From contig NZ_VCBX02000001.1 in NCBI RefSeq assembly GCF_005938745.2, forward strand, positions 3,382,001 through 3,446,000: DNA of 64,000 bases, written 5' to 3'. A model generated the notes under the pieces. That model was not told the DNA's origin. It saw only the letters and a list, made by a program, of their open reading frames with translations, and did not search any database. This stretch comes from Rhodococcus sp. KBS0724. Its GTDB lineage: Bacteria > Actinomycetota > Actinomycetes > Mycobacteriales > Mycobacteriaceae. Shown here one piece after another: positions 17,701 to 25,808 of the stretch; the first letter of the stretch is position 1, and every line of letters starts with the position of its first letter. The position numbers and the translations under genes are program-made.

Positions 17701-18380
17701 GGCTTGGTTCCGCCGGCCGCGAGGACCGTCACGACCATGGCGTCGGCGCGGCGGAGGGTGGTCAGCAATTCGGCTTCGGCGCTGCGCAACGACGCGCAGT
17801 AGATCGGCAGCGCGGTGCCGCCGGCGTCGGCAATCGCGTCGCAGAGTGCCTGGATGTAGCGGGTATTGCCGGCGAGGTGCTGGGCGCGGTAGTAGAGAAC
17901 CGCGATGACGGGACCACTGCTGTCGGTGATGGCGGGAGCAAAATCAGCGATTCCCCACGACGGCAACCGCGACGGAGCCTCGAAGCCGTGGCCGGTGAGC
18001 AGCACGGTGTCCGACAGGAAGTGGTGCAGCTGCGCCAGGTTGTCCGCGCCGCCTTCGGCCAGGTAGTTGTGCGCTTCAGCCGCGACGCCCGGGGAGACTG
18101 TCGAGCACTCCATGAGGTCGGCATCCGGTGCGTGTTCGCCGCCGAGCACTACGACGGGCAAGCCACTGGCCAGGACCATGTCCAGGCCGTCTTCCCAGCT
18201 CCGGCGGCTGCCGAGGATGCGGACGATCACGAGGTCGACACCGTCGAGCAATCCCGGTAGATCCTCGGAAACCAGCAGGCGAGAGGGGTTTGCCCAGCGA
18301 TACGAGACGCCGTCGCCGTTGTCCTGACTTGCGCGAGCACTCAGCAGATCGGTGTCGGACGTCGAGAGCAGAAGAATCAC
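14760..18380 (-). CDS. cobN: Cobaltochelatase subunit CobN
   Basis: This is the large subunit (1206 aa) of the ATP-dependent aerobic cobaltochelatase, which inserts Co(II) into hydrogenobyrinic acid a,c-diamide together with CobS/CobT-type AAA partners not present in the window. It shows the long CobN/Mg-chelatase-H architecture with GADAVVHLGKHGNLEWLPGK, AMRTSGDDIAEVFALLGVRP and the C-terminal SNPWALHGIAERLLEA. The open frame extends to 18488, but GTG 18380 follows AGGAAGG and starts the family-like sequence VILLLSTSDTDLL; the upstream part is riboswitch RNA. Expression should fall when adenosylcobalamin is abundant. The neighbouring genes cobG-cobH-cobIJ diverge from it. Confidence 0.95.
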   Translation of the reverse strand: MILLLSTSDTDLLSARASQDNGDGVSYRWANPSRLLVSEDLPGLLDGVDLVIVRILGSRRSWEDGLDMVLASGLPVVVLGGEHAPDADLMECSTVSPGVAAEAHNYLAEGGADNLAQLHHFLSDTVLLTGHGFEAPSRLPSWGIADFAPAITDSSGPVIAVLYYRAQHLAGNTRYIQALCDAIADAGGTALPIYCASLRSAEAELLTTLRRADAMVVTVLAAGGTKPATASAGGDDEAWDVAALAALDVPILQGLCLTSSRATWDANDDGLSPLDVATQVAVPEFDGRIITVPFSFKEIDSDGLSTYMPDPERAARVAGIAVRHGKLRHIPTTERRVALMLSAYPTKHARIGNAVGLDTPASAIDLLTEMRSAGYDLGPVDGPDAVPGLAAKDGDALIHALIAAGGQDPDWLTAEQLEGNPIRISAAQYREWFATLPEDLRSGVEEHWGEAPGELYVDRSQDPDGEIVIAALRFNNIVLMVQPPRGFGEKPVAIYHDPDLPPSHHYLAAYRWIAATPDNGGFGADAVVHLGKHGNLEWLPGKTLGMSSSCGTDAALGDLPLIYPFLVNDPGEGTQAKRRAHATLVDHLIPPMARAESYGDISRLEQLLDEHSNISALDPSKLPAIRQQIWTLMRAAKMDHDLGLAERPEEDVFDDMLLHVDGWLCEIKDVQIRDGLHILGRAPEGDAEIELVLAMLRARQMWGGEQSVPGLREALGLSEDGDESRNRVDDIEAKAHALVRAMSDAEWNPAAAQGLSDDPTVVKILQFAATEVVPRLRQTSDEIKQVLHALDGGFIAAGPSGSPLRGLINVLPTGRNFYSVDPKAVPSRLAWETGQAMAESLADRYLADHGEYPRSVGLSVWGTAAMRTSGDDIAEVFALLGVRPVWDEASRRVVNLEVIDLEELGRPRIDVTVRISGFFRDAFPHVLALLDDAVQLVAALDETDEQNYIRAHAQADLAEHGDARRATTRIFGSKPGTYGAGLLQLIDSKTWRGDDDLADVYTTWGGFAYGRGLDGIPAADDMRSAYRRINVAAKNTDTREHDIADSDDYFQYHGGMVATVRALTGKSPEAYIGDSTRPESVRTRTLSEETARVFRARVVNPRWLDAMRRHGYKGAFEMAATVDYLFGYDATTNVVADWMYEKLAETYVLDEQNQKFMTQSNPWALHGIAERLLEAAERKMWEHPEQKTLDGLRQVYLETEGELEGE

Positions 18381-18385
18381 AGGTG

Positions 18386-18558
18386 AAACCTTCCTGGGGT
18401 TTCGCGCCCCGTGAAATAGATCTTTCATCGACAGCAGTTGAGGGTCTGACTCGTGTTTACGTACGGAAACAGTTCCGCTCGTAAACACTCACAGTGGCGC
18501 GACCGCACCGGAATCTCACCGGTTTCCTCACCTGCTGTCACTGGTTGACCGTGATGCT
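18386..18558 (-). promoter_or_regulatory. Cobalamin riboswitch in the cobN leader
   Basis: On the minus strand the leader contains GACAGCAGGTGAGGAAACC, the paired GGTGAGATTCCGG, and GCGCCACTGTGAG with the conserved GCCACTG element. A B12-box-like AGTCAGACCC follows near 18451-18442. The last element is a stem GGGG-CGCGAAA-CCCC (18410-18396) just before the AGGAAGG ribosome-binding site of cobN, which suggests control of translation initiation. The outer boundaries are approximate. The switch covers cobN only; cobG starts on the other strand 44 bases away. Confidence 0.93.
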
Positions 18559-18601
18559 ACCGGTCGTGGGTCCGCGCTCTGCACGGTCGTACCCTTGACC
18601 C

Positions 18602-19744
18602 ATGTCCACAGACCGTTCTCAGCCAGACGCGTGCCCCGGAGCGCTGCAGGTTCACCAGGCCGCTGACGGCCCGTTGGCTCGTGTGCGCCTACCCGGTGGC
18701 GCTTTGGCCCCGCACCAGTTGCAGGCACTCGCCGAGGCTGCGCGTGACGTGGGCAACGGGCAGATGGAACTCACCTCACGTGGAAATATCCAACTCCGAG
18801 CAGTCAAGGACCCCCAGGTATTTGCCGAGCGGATCGCGGCTGCTGGTTTGCTTCCCTCGGCAACGCACGAGCGAGTTCGCAACATACTGGCGTCGCCGCT
18901 TTCCGGCCGGATCGGGGGTGTTGCCGACGTACGTGAGCTGGTTCGCCATCTTGACGTAGCGGTGCAGTCGGACCCGGCATTGGCGCAGCTACCAGGACGA
19001 ACGCTCTTCACACTCGACGACGGCCGCGGCGACATCAGCGGTCTGCACGGCGACTTCGGACTGCACGCCCACAGCGAATCCGAGCACTCACTCGTCCTCG
19101 CCGGGAATCGCACGAACCACCTCGTCCACGTCGACGACGCTGTGCCGTTGCTCCTGGACGCTGCCCACGCATTCCTGAGTCTTCGTGACAAGCACTGGCG
19201 CTTGGCCGAAGTCCCCGACGGCGTCGCTCGAACCATCGACCACCTTGGCCTGACGGCCGAATTTTCCGGTGCCGTCGATCTGGCCCCGGACGCGGGGCCG
19301 TCCATCGGATGGCTCGAACAGCACGACGGAACCGTCGCGTTGGGCGGCGGACTCCGCTTCGGGCTACTTGACGCCCGGCTCGCCGAATTTCTCGCCGCCG
19401 TCGAAAAACCCGTGGTCGTGACGCCGTGGCGCACGATCATGATCTTCGATTTGGACGAAGGCGCAGCCGAGCAGGTGGTGCGGGTTCTCGCTCCGATGGG
19501 CTTGATCTTCGACGAAAATTCGCCGTGGCTCGATGTCAGTGCCTGCACCGGAAGCCCTGGCTGCGAGAAGTCGCTCGCCGATGTCCGGGCCGACGCCATC
19601 GACGCCGTCGAGCAGGACTCACTGCCCATCGAAGGCCGGCAACACTGGGCCGGCTGTGATCGTTCCTGCGGGCGCCCCCGCGCGAAAGTAGCCGACGTGA
19701 TTGCGACGACTGACGGTTACCGGGTGAATCCGACCGATCAGTGA
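18602..19744 (+). CDS. cobG: Precorrin-3B synthase CobG
   Basis: CobG is the oxygen-dependent monooxygenase of aerobic B12 synthesis, converting precorrin-3A to precorrin-3B. At 380 aa it shows nitrite/sulfite-reductase-like half domains ([18 protein letters not shown]) and the C-terminal 4Fe-4S ligands CTGSPGC (CX5C) and CDRSC (CX3C). A -10-like TACCCT lies about six bases before ATG 18602, so the transcript may be leaderless. It heads a cobG-cobH-cobIJ operon. Its presence fixes the pathway here as the aerobic route. Confidence 0.94.
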   Translation: MSTDRSQPDACPGALQVHQAADGPLARVRLPGGALAPHQLQALAEAARDVGNGQMELTSRGNIQLRAVKDPQVFAERIAAAGLLPSATHERVRNILASPLSGRIGGVADVRELVRHLDVAVQSDPALAQLPGRTLFTLDDGRGDISGLHGDFGLHAHSESEHSLVLAGNRTNHLVHVDDAVPLLLDAAHAFLSLRDKHWRLAEVPDGVARTIDHLGLTAEFSGAVDLAPDAGPSIGWLEQHDGTVALGGGLRFGLLDARLAEFLAAVEKPVVVTPWRTIMIFDLDEGAAEQVVRVLAPMGLIFDENSPWLDVSACTGSPGCEKSLADVRADAIDAVEQDSLPIEGRQHWAGCDRSCGRPRAKVADVIATTDGYRVNPTDQ

Positions 19745-19763
19745 TGCCTCTATCCTGTGCCCC

Positions 19764-20390
19764 ATGATCGAGTACATCCGTGACGGCGCAGAAATCTATC
19801 GCCAGTCCTTTGCCACAATTCGGGCAGAAGCCGACCTGAGCCGTTTCCCGGCGGATGTCTCACAAGCTGTTGTGCGGATGATCCATGCGAGCGGTCAGGT
19901 CGACCTGGTCGACGACATCGCGTTCACACCGAACGTCGTCACCGTCGCCAGGGCTGCTCTGCGGGCGGGTGCACCGATCTTCTGTGACGCGAACATGGTC
20001 GCCGCGGGCGTCACCCGTACCCGTCTACCCGCCGACAACGAAGTGATCTGCACACTGCGCGATCCTCAGGTTCCGTTGCTGGCGAACACAATCGACAACA
20101 CGCGCTCTGCCGCTGCTGTCGAGTTGTGGGGGCCGAAACTCGAAGGCGCCGTGGTCGCGATCGGCAATGCGCCGACCGCTCTGTTCCATCTTCTGAACCT
20201 GATCGAAGCGGGCGGTCCGCGGCCTGCTGCTATCGTCGGCGGACCCGTGGGATTCATCGGATCCGCCGAATCCAAAGAAGCGCTGATCGAACATCCCAGC
20301 GGCATAGAACATTTGATACTGCGAGGCCGACGCGGCGGTAGTGCCGTCACCGCGGCCGTCGTCAATGCGATTGCGAGCGAACAAGAATGA
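19764..20390 (+). CDS. cobH: Precorrin-8X methylmutase CobH
   Basis: CobH moves the C11 methyl group to C12, giving hydrogenobyrinic acid. The 208-aa protein has the expected length, the catalytic His in RMIHASGQ (residue 41), and the conserved [14 protein letters not shown] and [16 protein letters not shown] segments. It starts 19 bases after cobG, and its stop overlaps the start of cobIJ by four bases (ATGA), indicating translational coupling. Confidence 0.95.
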   Translation: MIEYIRDGAEIYRQSFATIRAEADLSRFPADVSQAVVRMIHASGQVDLVDDIAFTPNVVTVARAALRAGAPIFCDANMVAAGVTRTRLPADNEVICTLRDPQVPLLANTIDNTRSAAAVELWGPKLEGAVVAIGNAPTALFHLLNLIEAGGPRPAAIVGGPVGFIGSAESKEALIEHPSGIEHLILRGRRGGSAVTAAVVNAIASEQE

Positions 20391-21871
20391 GCGAAGGCAA
20401 GTTGTGGGGAGTCGGAATCGGACCCGGCGATCCGGAGTTGGTGACCGTCAAAGCTGCCCGGGTGATCGGTGAGGCCGACGTCATCGCATTCCATTCCGCG
20501 CGGCACGGCAAGAGCATTTCCCGCGGGGTCGCTGCTCCGTACATGCGCGACGGCCAGATCGAGGAACACCTCGTGTACCCCGTCACGACCGAAACCGTCG
20601 ACCATCCGGGTGGGTATCAGGGTGCGATGGACGAATTCTACGAAGCCGCAGCCGAAAGGTTGGCCGTCCACTTGGCCGCCGGACGCACCGTTGCGCTACT
20701 GGCCGCGGGCGACCCACTCTTCTACAGCTCGTACATGCACATGCACAAACGCCTGGCAGATCGCTTCGAGGCCGAGGTCATCCCCGGTGTCACCTCCGTG
20801 AGCGCCGCGTCGGCCGCACTCGGAAAACCCCTGGTTGAGGGCGATGAAATCCTCACCATCCTGCCCGGGACGTTGCCACAGGCCGAGCTCACCCGACGAC
20901 TGAAGGACACCGACGCCGCAGCGATCCTCAAGTTGGGCCGTACCTTCCCGCCCGTCCTGCGTTCCCTCGAGGACGCCGGCCGACTCGGCGAGGCGCACTA
21001 CGTCGAGCGGGCGAGCACACCTCGCCAGCGCGTCGATGCTGCCGCCGACGTCGATCCGGACGGTGTGCCGTACTTCTCCATCGCCATAGTTCCAAGTCCG
21101 TCGAACAACGCCACCCCGCGCGAAGACACTGCGGGTGAGGTTGTTGTCGTCGGCCTCGGGCCCGGCGACACCGCGTGGACCACACCCGAAGTGGCGCATG
21201 AACTTTCACTGGCCACCGATCTTGTGGGCTACGGCCCGTACGTCGACCGCGTGCCCACCCGTCCCGGGCAGCGCCGCCATTCCAGCGACAATCGCGTCGA
21301 AGCGGAGCGGGCGGCGATGGCCCTCGATCTCGCGAAGAACGGTGCCCGCGTGGCCGTCGTCTCATCCGGCGATCCCGGTGTATTTGCGATGGCTGCAGCG
21401 GTTCTCGAGGTGGCAGCCGAAGATCAGTGGCGCGGCGTTCCCGTGCGTATCCTGCCCGGTATGACAGCGGCAAATGCCGTGGCCAGCCGCGTCGGAGCCC
21501 CGTTGGGTCACGACTACGCTGTGCTGTCCCTGTCGGATCGGCTCAAGCCGTGGGAAGTAGTTGCGCGGCGCATCTCTGCGGTCGCGGCGGCCGATATGGC
21601 GTTTGCCGTCTACAACCCGGCGTCGAAATCTCGAACGTGGCAGGTCCAGGCCATGAAGGATTTGGTACTCGAGCACCGCTCCCCCGAAACCCCGGTCATC
21701 ATCGGCCGAGATGTGGCGGGTGCGGAGGAATCGGTGCGCATCGTCACACTCGGCGATCTCGAACCGTCCGAGATCGACATGCGCACGTTGCTGATTGTCG
21801 GATCGTCCATGACAAAGGTCGTGGATACCGGATCCGGCCGGCAGGTGTTCACGCCGCGTCGCTACCCCTAG
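20387..21871 (+). CDS. cobIJ: Fused CobI-CobJ: precorrin-2 C20- and precorrin-3B C17-methyltransferase
   Basis: Two tetrapyrrole methylases are joined in one 494-aa chain. The CobI half (residues about 1-240) opens with [18 protein letters not shown]. The CobJ half starts near residue 248 with [17 protein letters not shown] and includes [17 protein letters not shown] and [20 protein letters not shown]. Both use S-adenosylmethionine. The same fusion is known in mycobacteria. It is the last gene of the cobG operon and ends two bases before a strong bidirectional hairpin. Confidence 0.94.
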   Translation: MSEGKLWGVGIGPGDPELVTVKAARVIGEADVIAFHSARHGKSISRGVAAPYMRDGQIEEHLVYPVTTETVDHPGGYQGAMDEFYEAAAERLAVHLAAGRTVALLAAGDPLFYSSYMHMHKRLADRFEAEVIPGVTSVSAASAALGKPLVEGDEILTILPGTLPQAELTRRLKDTDAAAILKLGRTFPPVLRSLEDAGRLGEAHYVERASTPRQRVDAAADVDPDGVPYFSIAIVPSPSNNATPREDTAGEVVVVGLGPGDTAWTTPEVAHELSLATDLVGYGPYVDRVPTRPGQRRHSSDNRVEAERAAMALDLAKNGARVAVVSSGDPGVFAMAAAVLEVAAEDQWRGVPVRILPGMTAANAVASRVGAPLGHDYAVLSLSDRLKPWEVVARRISAVAAADMAFAVYNPASKSRTWQVQAMKDLVLEHRSPETPVIIGRDVAGAEESVRIVTLGDLEPSEIDMRTLLIVGSSMTKVVDTGSGRQVFTPRRYP

Positions 21872-21872
21872 C

Positions 21873-21923
21873 GTGGTTGTGAAGGATTTTGTTCGCTCAG
21901 CGAGCAAAATCCTTCACAACCAC
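21873..21923. terminator. Bidirectional hairpin terminator inside the DUF1990 3' end
   Basis: The arms GTGGTTGTGAAGGATTTTG and CAAAATCCTTCACAACCAC are exact complements, and the inner part pairs further except for one G-T. The hairpin starts directly after the cobIJ stop and includes the last eight codons of the converging DUF1990 gene. The terminator is therefore partly coding. Confidence 0.85.
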
Positions 21924-22418
21924 AGCACGGATATAGCGCCTGGTCACCCACGCCTGCACCAGACGCCCGATCGGGGCACCCACTCGTACCCACCAGGTAC
22001 CTGGCTTGGAGAATGCCGTGATTTCGAGGCGAACCTGATGGCCGATTTCGTCGAAATGAACGATGAACGACTCTTCACCGCACTCGGGATGACCGCGGCG
22101 CGTGCCGTACGCAAATCCGGCTCGGTTCGGCTCGTCGACCACATAGACGACGCGGACGGGAACCGATATCGGTCCGAAACCGAAAGTTACGTCTTCACCG
22201 GTGCGCGCGGCGTCACCGGCAGCTTTGACCGTCAATCCAGCGCCGCGATGCATGCCCCACGTCATGACCGTGGCGGCCGCTGCTTCGAAATCGGCGCGGG
22301 TTGTACCGACGACCGCGCTCTCTCGCACATGGTGATAGCCGACGGGTAGTACGCCGCCCGTTGTTCCCACGTCGGCGGTTGCGCCGATTTCGGAGTAGGT
22401 CAACGGTTCCTGGTCCAC
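21897..22418 (-). CDS. DUF1990-family protein, 173 aa
   Basis: The protein matches the DUF1990 pattern: an N-terminal LTYSEIGATADVG, the central GYHHVRESAVVG, then PISVPVRVVYVVDEPNRAGF and the conserved GHPECGEESFIVHFDE. Function is unknown; the fold is thought to be START-like. It starts at ATG 22418, lies 18 bases downstream of the ScbR-like regulator on the same strand, and may be cotranscribed with it. Its last codons (VVVKDFAR) form one arm of the shared terminator. Confidence 0.85.
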   Translation of the reverse strand: MDQEPLTYSEIGATADVGTTGGVLPVGYHHVRESAVVGTTRADFEAAAATVMTWGMHRGAGLTVKAAGDAARTGEDVTFGFGPISVPVRVVYVVDEPNRAGFAYGTRRGHPECGEESFIVHFDEIGHQVRLEITAFSKPGTWWVRVGAPIGRLVQAWVTRRYIRAVVVKDFAR

Positions 22419-22436
22419 GTCAGCAGTGTGGCACAG

Positions 22437-23078
22437 CTACGCGGCAGCGGGTTCCCATCGCGCCTTCACAAGTCTGTCGACATCACCCGCCACCGGCCCG
22501 GACACGATTCCCGGCAGGAGCAATTGCCACATCTCGTCCACGCGTTCGGTGAGATCGCTACGCCGGGTGATCACGTTGGACACCAGTTGAACTCCGGTGA
22601 ATGCGGACGGAATGAAGCGGCCAAGCGCGGCGACATCCACCGACGGCTTGATCTGACCGCTGTCCTTCGCTTGCTGCATGAGTTCGGTGCACGCATTGAT
22701 CCAGTCTGCGTATGGCTCAACCGGACCCTCGAAGGTGCTCAGTTCCAAGGTCAATCGAATTCCAGCTCGGACGATGGGCTCTTCGACGATCTGCCGTGCC
22801 ATCTCATGAGTAAGCATGATCGTCTTTTCGAGCGGCGACGCCGAGGTTGCGGATATCGACTGGACCGACTCGATGGACATTCGGTGCTGTTCCGCGATGA
22901 CAAACTGTGCCAGTTCGTCTTTCGATGCAAAGTGGAAGTACAGAGCACCCTTCGTGGTACCTGCACCCTCCACGATGTCGCTCATACTTGTGCTGCCGTA
23001 CCCGGTCTTTTCGAATTGTGCTGCCGCGCCGGAGACGATCTGTTGCCGCGTCAGCTCGGCGCGTGCTTGCTTGACCAC
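22437..23078 (-). CDS. ScbR-like TetR regulator (gamma-butyrolactone receptor type)
   Basis: The 213-aa protein has a TetR helix-turn-helix in residues about 10-55: LTRQQIVSGAAAQFEKTGYG then STSMSDIVEGAGTTKGALYF and HFASKDELA. This wording is characteristic of the ScbR/ArpA group that binds gamma-butyrolactone signals, and the ligand domain is the usual length. GTG 23078 is preferred over the open frame to 23132 because GAGAGGAG lies six bases upstream. No AfsA/GblA-type synthase is seen in the window, so ligand and source are unknown. It is followed by the DUF1990 gene. Confidence 0.8.
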   Translation of the reverse strand: MVKQARAELTRQQIVSGAAAQFEKTGYGSTSMSDIVEGAGTTKGALYFHFASKDELAQFVIAEQHRMSIESVQSISATSASPLEKTIMLTHEMARQIVEEPIVRAGIRLTLELSTFEGPVEPYADWINACTELMQQAKDSGQIKPSVDVAALGRFIPSAFTGVQLVSNVITRRSDLTERVDEMWQLLLPGIVSGPVAGDVDRLVKARWEPAAA

Positions 23079-23109
23079 GAGAACTCCTCTCTCATTCGAG
23101 GGTCCCCCG

Positions 23110-23130
23110 GCAAACCCTCTTTCGGTTTGC
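23110..23130. promoter_or_regulatory. Short inverted repeat upstream of the ScbR-like gene
   Basis: GCAAACC and GGTTTGC are separated by seven bases and lie 32 bases before the GTG start. It may be an operator for the regulator or a leader hairpin. It is too weak to call a terminator. Confidence 0.45.
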
Positions 23131-23234
23131 ACCCCAATCGGGCTATACCCAAAATGTTCTCAACTCCCCCAACTAACCAGCGCTGAATTGTCAGAAGATA
23201 CTTCGCAAATACAAAACTCCTGGTGAGGGTTGGA

Positions 23235-24209
23235 TCACAGGTGAGATTCGATTCGTCCGGAGGCGCCTTCATCGACTCGAGCACGATCCACAAGTTCTCC
23301 GACCAACGCAGTCAATTCCATCATCTGATGTGTAATCTCGTCTCGCAGTAATGCGGTCTCCGCTTCGGACACCGTTCCCGAGGCCGTGTCGATCGACATC
23401 AGTAGTTCGATGTTCGTTCGCAATGCCGTCAGGGGTGCCAGCAAATCCTGTCCGGCATCAGTGATCAATCTACGCTGACGCGCCCGCGATTCCGACAGTG
23501 TCCCCAGCATTCGGTTGAAACTGACAGTCAGTGAGGCCAACTCGTCGTCTCCGGTGACCGGTATCGGCGTGAGATCGTCCGTCGCGGCAACGCGTTGCGT
23601 CGCCGCAGTCAATCGAGAAATCGGCCGTAAACCTGTGCGCGCCACCGCATCTCCCGCCGCATACGCCAACGCGATACCTGCAGCACCGAGCGCAGCCAGC
23701 ACTACTGCAAGTCGTTTCAACACCGAGTTTGTCGGCCCGAGCGACTGCGCGACGATCAATGTCTGGCCCGCAACCGACGGAGTTACCAGCACACGATACG
23801 AATCCATGGTTGCGATGGCAGACCCGGATGCATTGCGGGCCAGAGACTTGATCGCCTCACCGCTGGTACTGAACGGCGGCAATCCGGGAGTTGCCGTCAC
23901 CAGCGCTCCATCGGTTGTCACCAATCCGACAGCCTGGATCACCGCAGTATCGGCTCCGGCCGTAAGGCCCAAAACCGGTGTGACACCACCAAAGTTGACG
24001 GTATCGGCAATTGCGTCAGCAGTTCGCTCCAATTGCCGGTCGACATTGCCTTGAAGGTAGGCATTGAAGACGATGTATACCGCCGCGGCAGACGCGATCA
24101 CAGCAATCGCCACCAAACCTGCGGTGAGCACTTTCACTCGGGCGTGGAGAGTGCGGACCCGGATAGCCGAACGCTTCCGACGCCCGAGGGCGGGAACGGA
24201 CACCCTCAT
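23235..24209 (-). CDS. Degenerate sensor-kinase-like membrane protein (MprB type, no catalytic parts)
   Basis: The 324-aa protein reads like the front half of an MprB-type sensor: a basic N-terminus, membrane segment about residues 27-50 (LTAGLVAIAVIASAAAVYIV), an extracytoplasmic sensor domain, a second membrane segment about residues 185-205, a HAMP linker, and a dimerisation helix. In that helix the expected DAGHELRTPLTSLR reads DAGQDLLAPLTALR, so the phosphoacceptor His is Gln. The sequence ends at ARVDEGASGRIESHL with no ATP-binding domain. The frame opens at 24452, but ATG 24209 begins the family-like part. No response regulator is nearby. It may act as a modulator of another kinase, or be decaying. 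Confidence 0.75.
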   Translation of the reverse strand: MRVSVPALGRRKRSAIRVRTLHARVKVLTAGLVAIAVIASAAAVYIVFNAYLQGNVDRQLERTADAIADTVNFGGVTPVLGLTAGADTAVIQAVGLVTTDGALVTATPGLPPFSTSGEAIKSLARNASGSAIATMDSYRVLVTPSVAGQTLIVAQSLGPTNSVLKRLAVVLAALGAAGIALAYAAGDAVARTGLRPISRLTAATQRVAATDDLTPIPVTGDDELASLTVSFNRMLGTLSESRARQRRLITDAGQDLLAPLTALRTNIELLMSIDTASGTVSEAETALLRDEITHQMMELTALVGELVDRARVDEGASGRIESHL

Positions 24210-24300
24210 AGGCGCCCTCGGCGTGTTGGACCCATTCCTGACATAGGTCCAGTATGTTCCGCCAACCTTAGACGAACCTGAAACACCGGCACCCGAGCAG

Positions 24301-25062
24301 TCACCTGCCGGCCGATTCGAGCCAGGAAGCGGCGGCGGCAGGCGAATCGAAACTGTCCACACCATCCGGGACCGGAGGCCGCTCAACGACAACAACCGGT
24401 AAGCCCAGTTGCCGAGCAGCAACAACCTTGGCGTACGTCTGGTCGCCACCACTGCTCTTGGTCACTACGACGTCGATACCGTGCCGGCGCATCAGTTCGA
24501 GCTCCGATTCGACGTCGAACGGCCCACGCGCCAGGATCAGTTCGTGGGGCACCGGCATAGTGCCCGTAGGCGGGTCGATGGACCGCACGAGGAAACTCAC
24601 GCCGTTGACCTCTGCAAACGCTGACACCCCTTGCCTACCGATGGTCAGGAAAGCGTGGGTGCCCAGCGTCGGTACCAATTGCGCGGCATGGCTGAGATCG
24701 CGAGCCGGAAACCACCGGTCTAGTGGGTGCTGCGCCCATGACGGCCGCCGGCAGAGAGCAAACGGAATCCCGCACGTACGAGCCGCCCGATGCGCATTCG
24801 CCGTGATGCGGGACGCAAAGGGATGTGTTGCGTCGAGCAGTGCACGAATGTCGTTTTCCACTAGCCATTCCGCGAGGCCTTCTGCGCCGCCGAATCCGCC
24901 GACGCGAACCTCGCCCTCCGGCCAGCGCGGGTCGCGCACCCGGCCCGCGAGCGACGTGACCACCTCGAGGTCCCCTGAACCCGCGAGGCGAGCGGCGATC
25001 TCACGCCCCTCTCCGGTTCCTCCGAGCACCAGAACACGGGTGCGGGCGTTGTGCTCGCTCAG
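24301..25062 (-). CDS. cobK: Precorrin-6A reductase CobK
   Basis: CobK reduces precorrin-6A to dihydro-precorrin-6 with NADPH. It has the N-terminal GGTGEGREIAARL, SLAGRVRDPRWPEGEVRVG and ATHPFASRITANAH typical of the family. A GTG at 25029 would cut off the first beta strand (RVLVLGG), which is clearly encoded upstream. An in-frame stop just before 25072 leaves CTG 25062 as the best start. That codon overlaps the cobM stop as CTGA and gives SEHNARTRVLVLGG, 253 aa. It is the last gene of the SDR-cobL-cobM-cobK run, with all joins overlapping. Confidence 0.9.
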   Translation of the reverse strand: MSEHNARTRVLVLGGTGEGREIAARLAGSGDLEVVTSLAGRVRDPRWPEGEVRVGGFGGAEGLAEWLVENDIRALLDATHPFASRITANAHRAARTCGIPFALCRRPSWAQHPLDRWFPARDLSHAAQLVPTLGTHAFLTIGRQGVSAFAEVNGVSFLVRSIDPPTGTMPVPHELILARGPFDVESELELMRRHGIDVVVTKSSGGDQTYAKVVAARQLGLPVVVVERPPVPDGVDSFDSPAAAASWLESAGR

Positions 25063-25808
25063 TGGGTGATCCGCTCACGTGCGGCCGAGTACAGGTAACT
25101 ATCCGGGAATCCCTCGGCTGTGAGCACACGCCCGACGATGACCACTGCCGTCTTGGTGATACCCGCCTCGTGCACCTGACGCACTATCGAACTCAAGGTT
25201 CCGCGCACCACGATCTCGTCGGGGCGCGACGCAAACGCCACCACCGCAACGGGGCAGTCGATGCCGTAGTTCTCGGCAAGCTCGTCGGCGATCTGCTCGA
25301 TGCGGTGCGCTCCGAGATGAATCACCATGGTCGAACCGCTGCGTCCGAGAGACCGCAGATCCTCACCGTCGGGCATCGCTGTCGACAACGTCGACACTCG
25401 GGTCAGCACGATGGTCTGCGATACACCGGGAACCGTCAATTCGCGGCCCAGCGCAGCCGCCGCCGCGGTGAATGCCGGAACGCCTGGCACCATGTCGTAC
25501 CGGACTCCGGCAGCGTCCAGGCGTCGCGCCTGTTCGGCGACGGCACTGAAGATCGACGGGTCACCGGAATGCAACCGAGCCACGTCGTGTCCGGCCGAAT
25601 CCGCAGCGACAAGCAGCGCCGTGATCTCGTCGAGGCTCAAGCGGGCGGTATCGACCACCTGCGCACCGGCCGGGCAGTATTCGAGCAGTTCCGCGGGGAC
25701 GAGGCTGCCCGCGTACAAGCACACCGGACTGGCCGCGATGATGCGCTGAGCGCGTACCGTGATCAAGTCGGCAGCGCCGGGACCAGCGCCGATGAAATGG
25801 ATGGTCAT
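25059..25808 (-). CDS. cobM: Precorrin-4 C11-methyltransferase CobM
   Basis: This is a SAM-dependent tetrapyrrole methylase of 249 aa. Motifs are MTIHFIGAGPGAADLITVRA at the N-terminus, VCLYAGSLVPAELL, RLHSGDPSIFSAVAEQ and MVPGVPAFTAAAAALG. The frame is open to 25901 but ATG 25808 is the family start and overlaps the cobL stop (ATGA). The product is precorrin-5 for CobF, which is not in the window. Confidence 0.94.
   Translation of the reverse strand: MTIHFIGAGPGAADLITVRAQRIIAASPVCLYAGSLVPAELLEYCPAGAQVVDTARLSLDEITALLVAADSAGHDVARLHSGDPSIFSAVAEQARRLDAAGVRYDMVPGVPAFTAAAAALGRELTVPGVSQTIVLTRVSTLSTAMPDGEDLRSLGRSGSTMVIHLGAHRIEQIADELAENYGIDCPVAVVAFASRPDEIVVRGTLSSIVRQVHEAGITKTAVVIVGRVLTAEGFPDSYLYSAARERITH

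Noticed and set aside
16350..18260. A 636-codon open frame antisense to cobN
   Set aside because: It mirrors the GC-rich codon pattern of cobN, has Arg/Val/Gly-rich composition without any family motif, and no ribosome-binding site. Similar antisense frames over dop, pafA, helY and the aldehyde dehydrogenase were rejected for the same reason.
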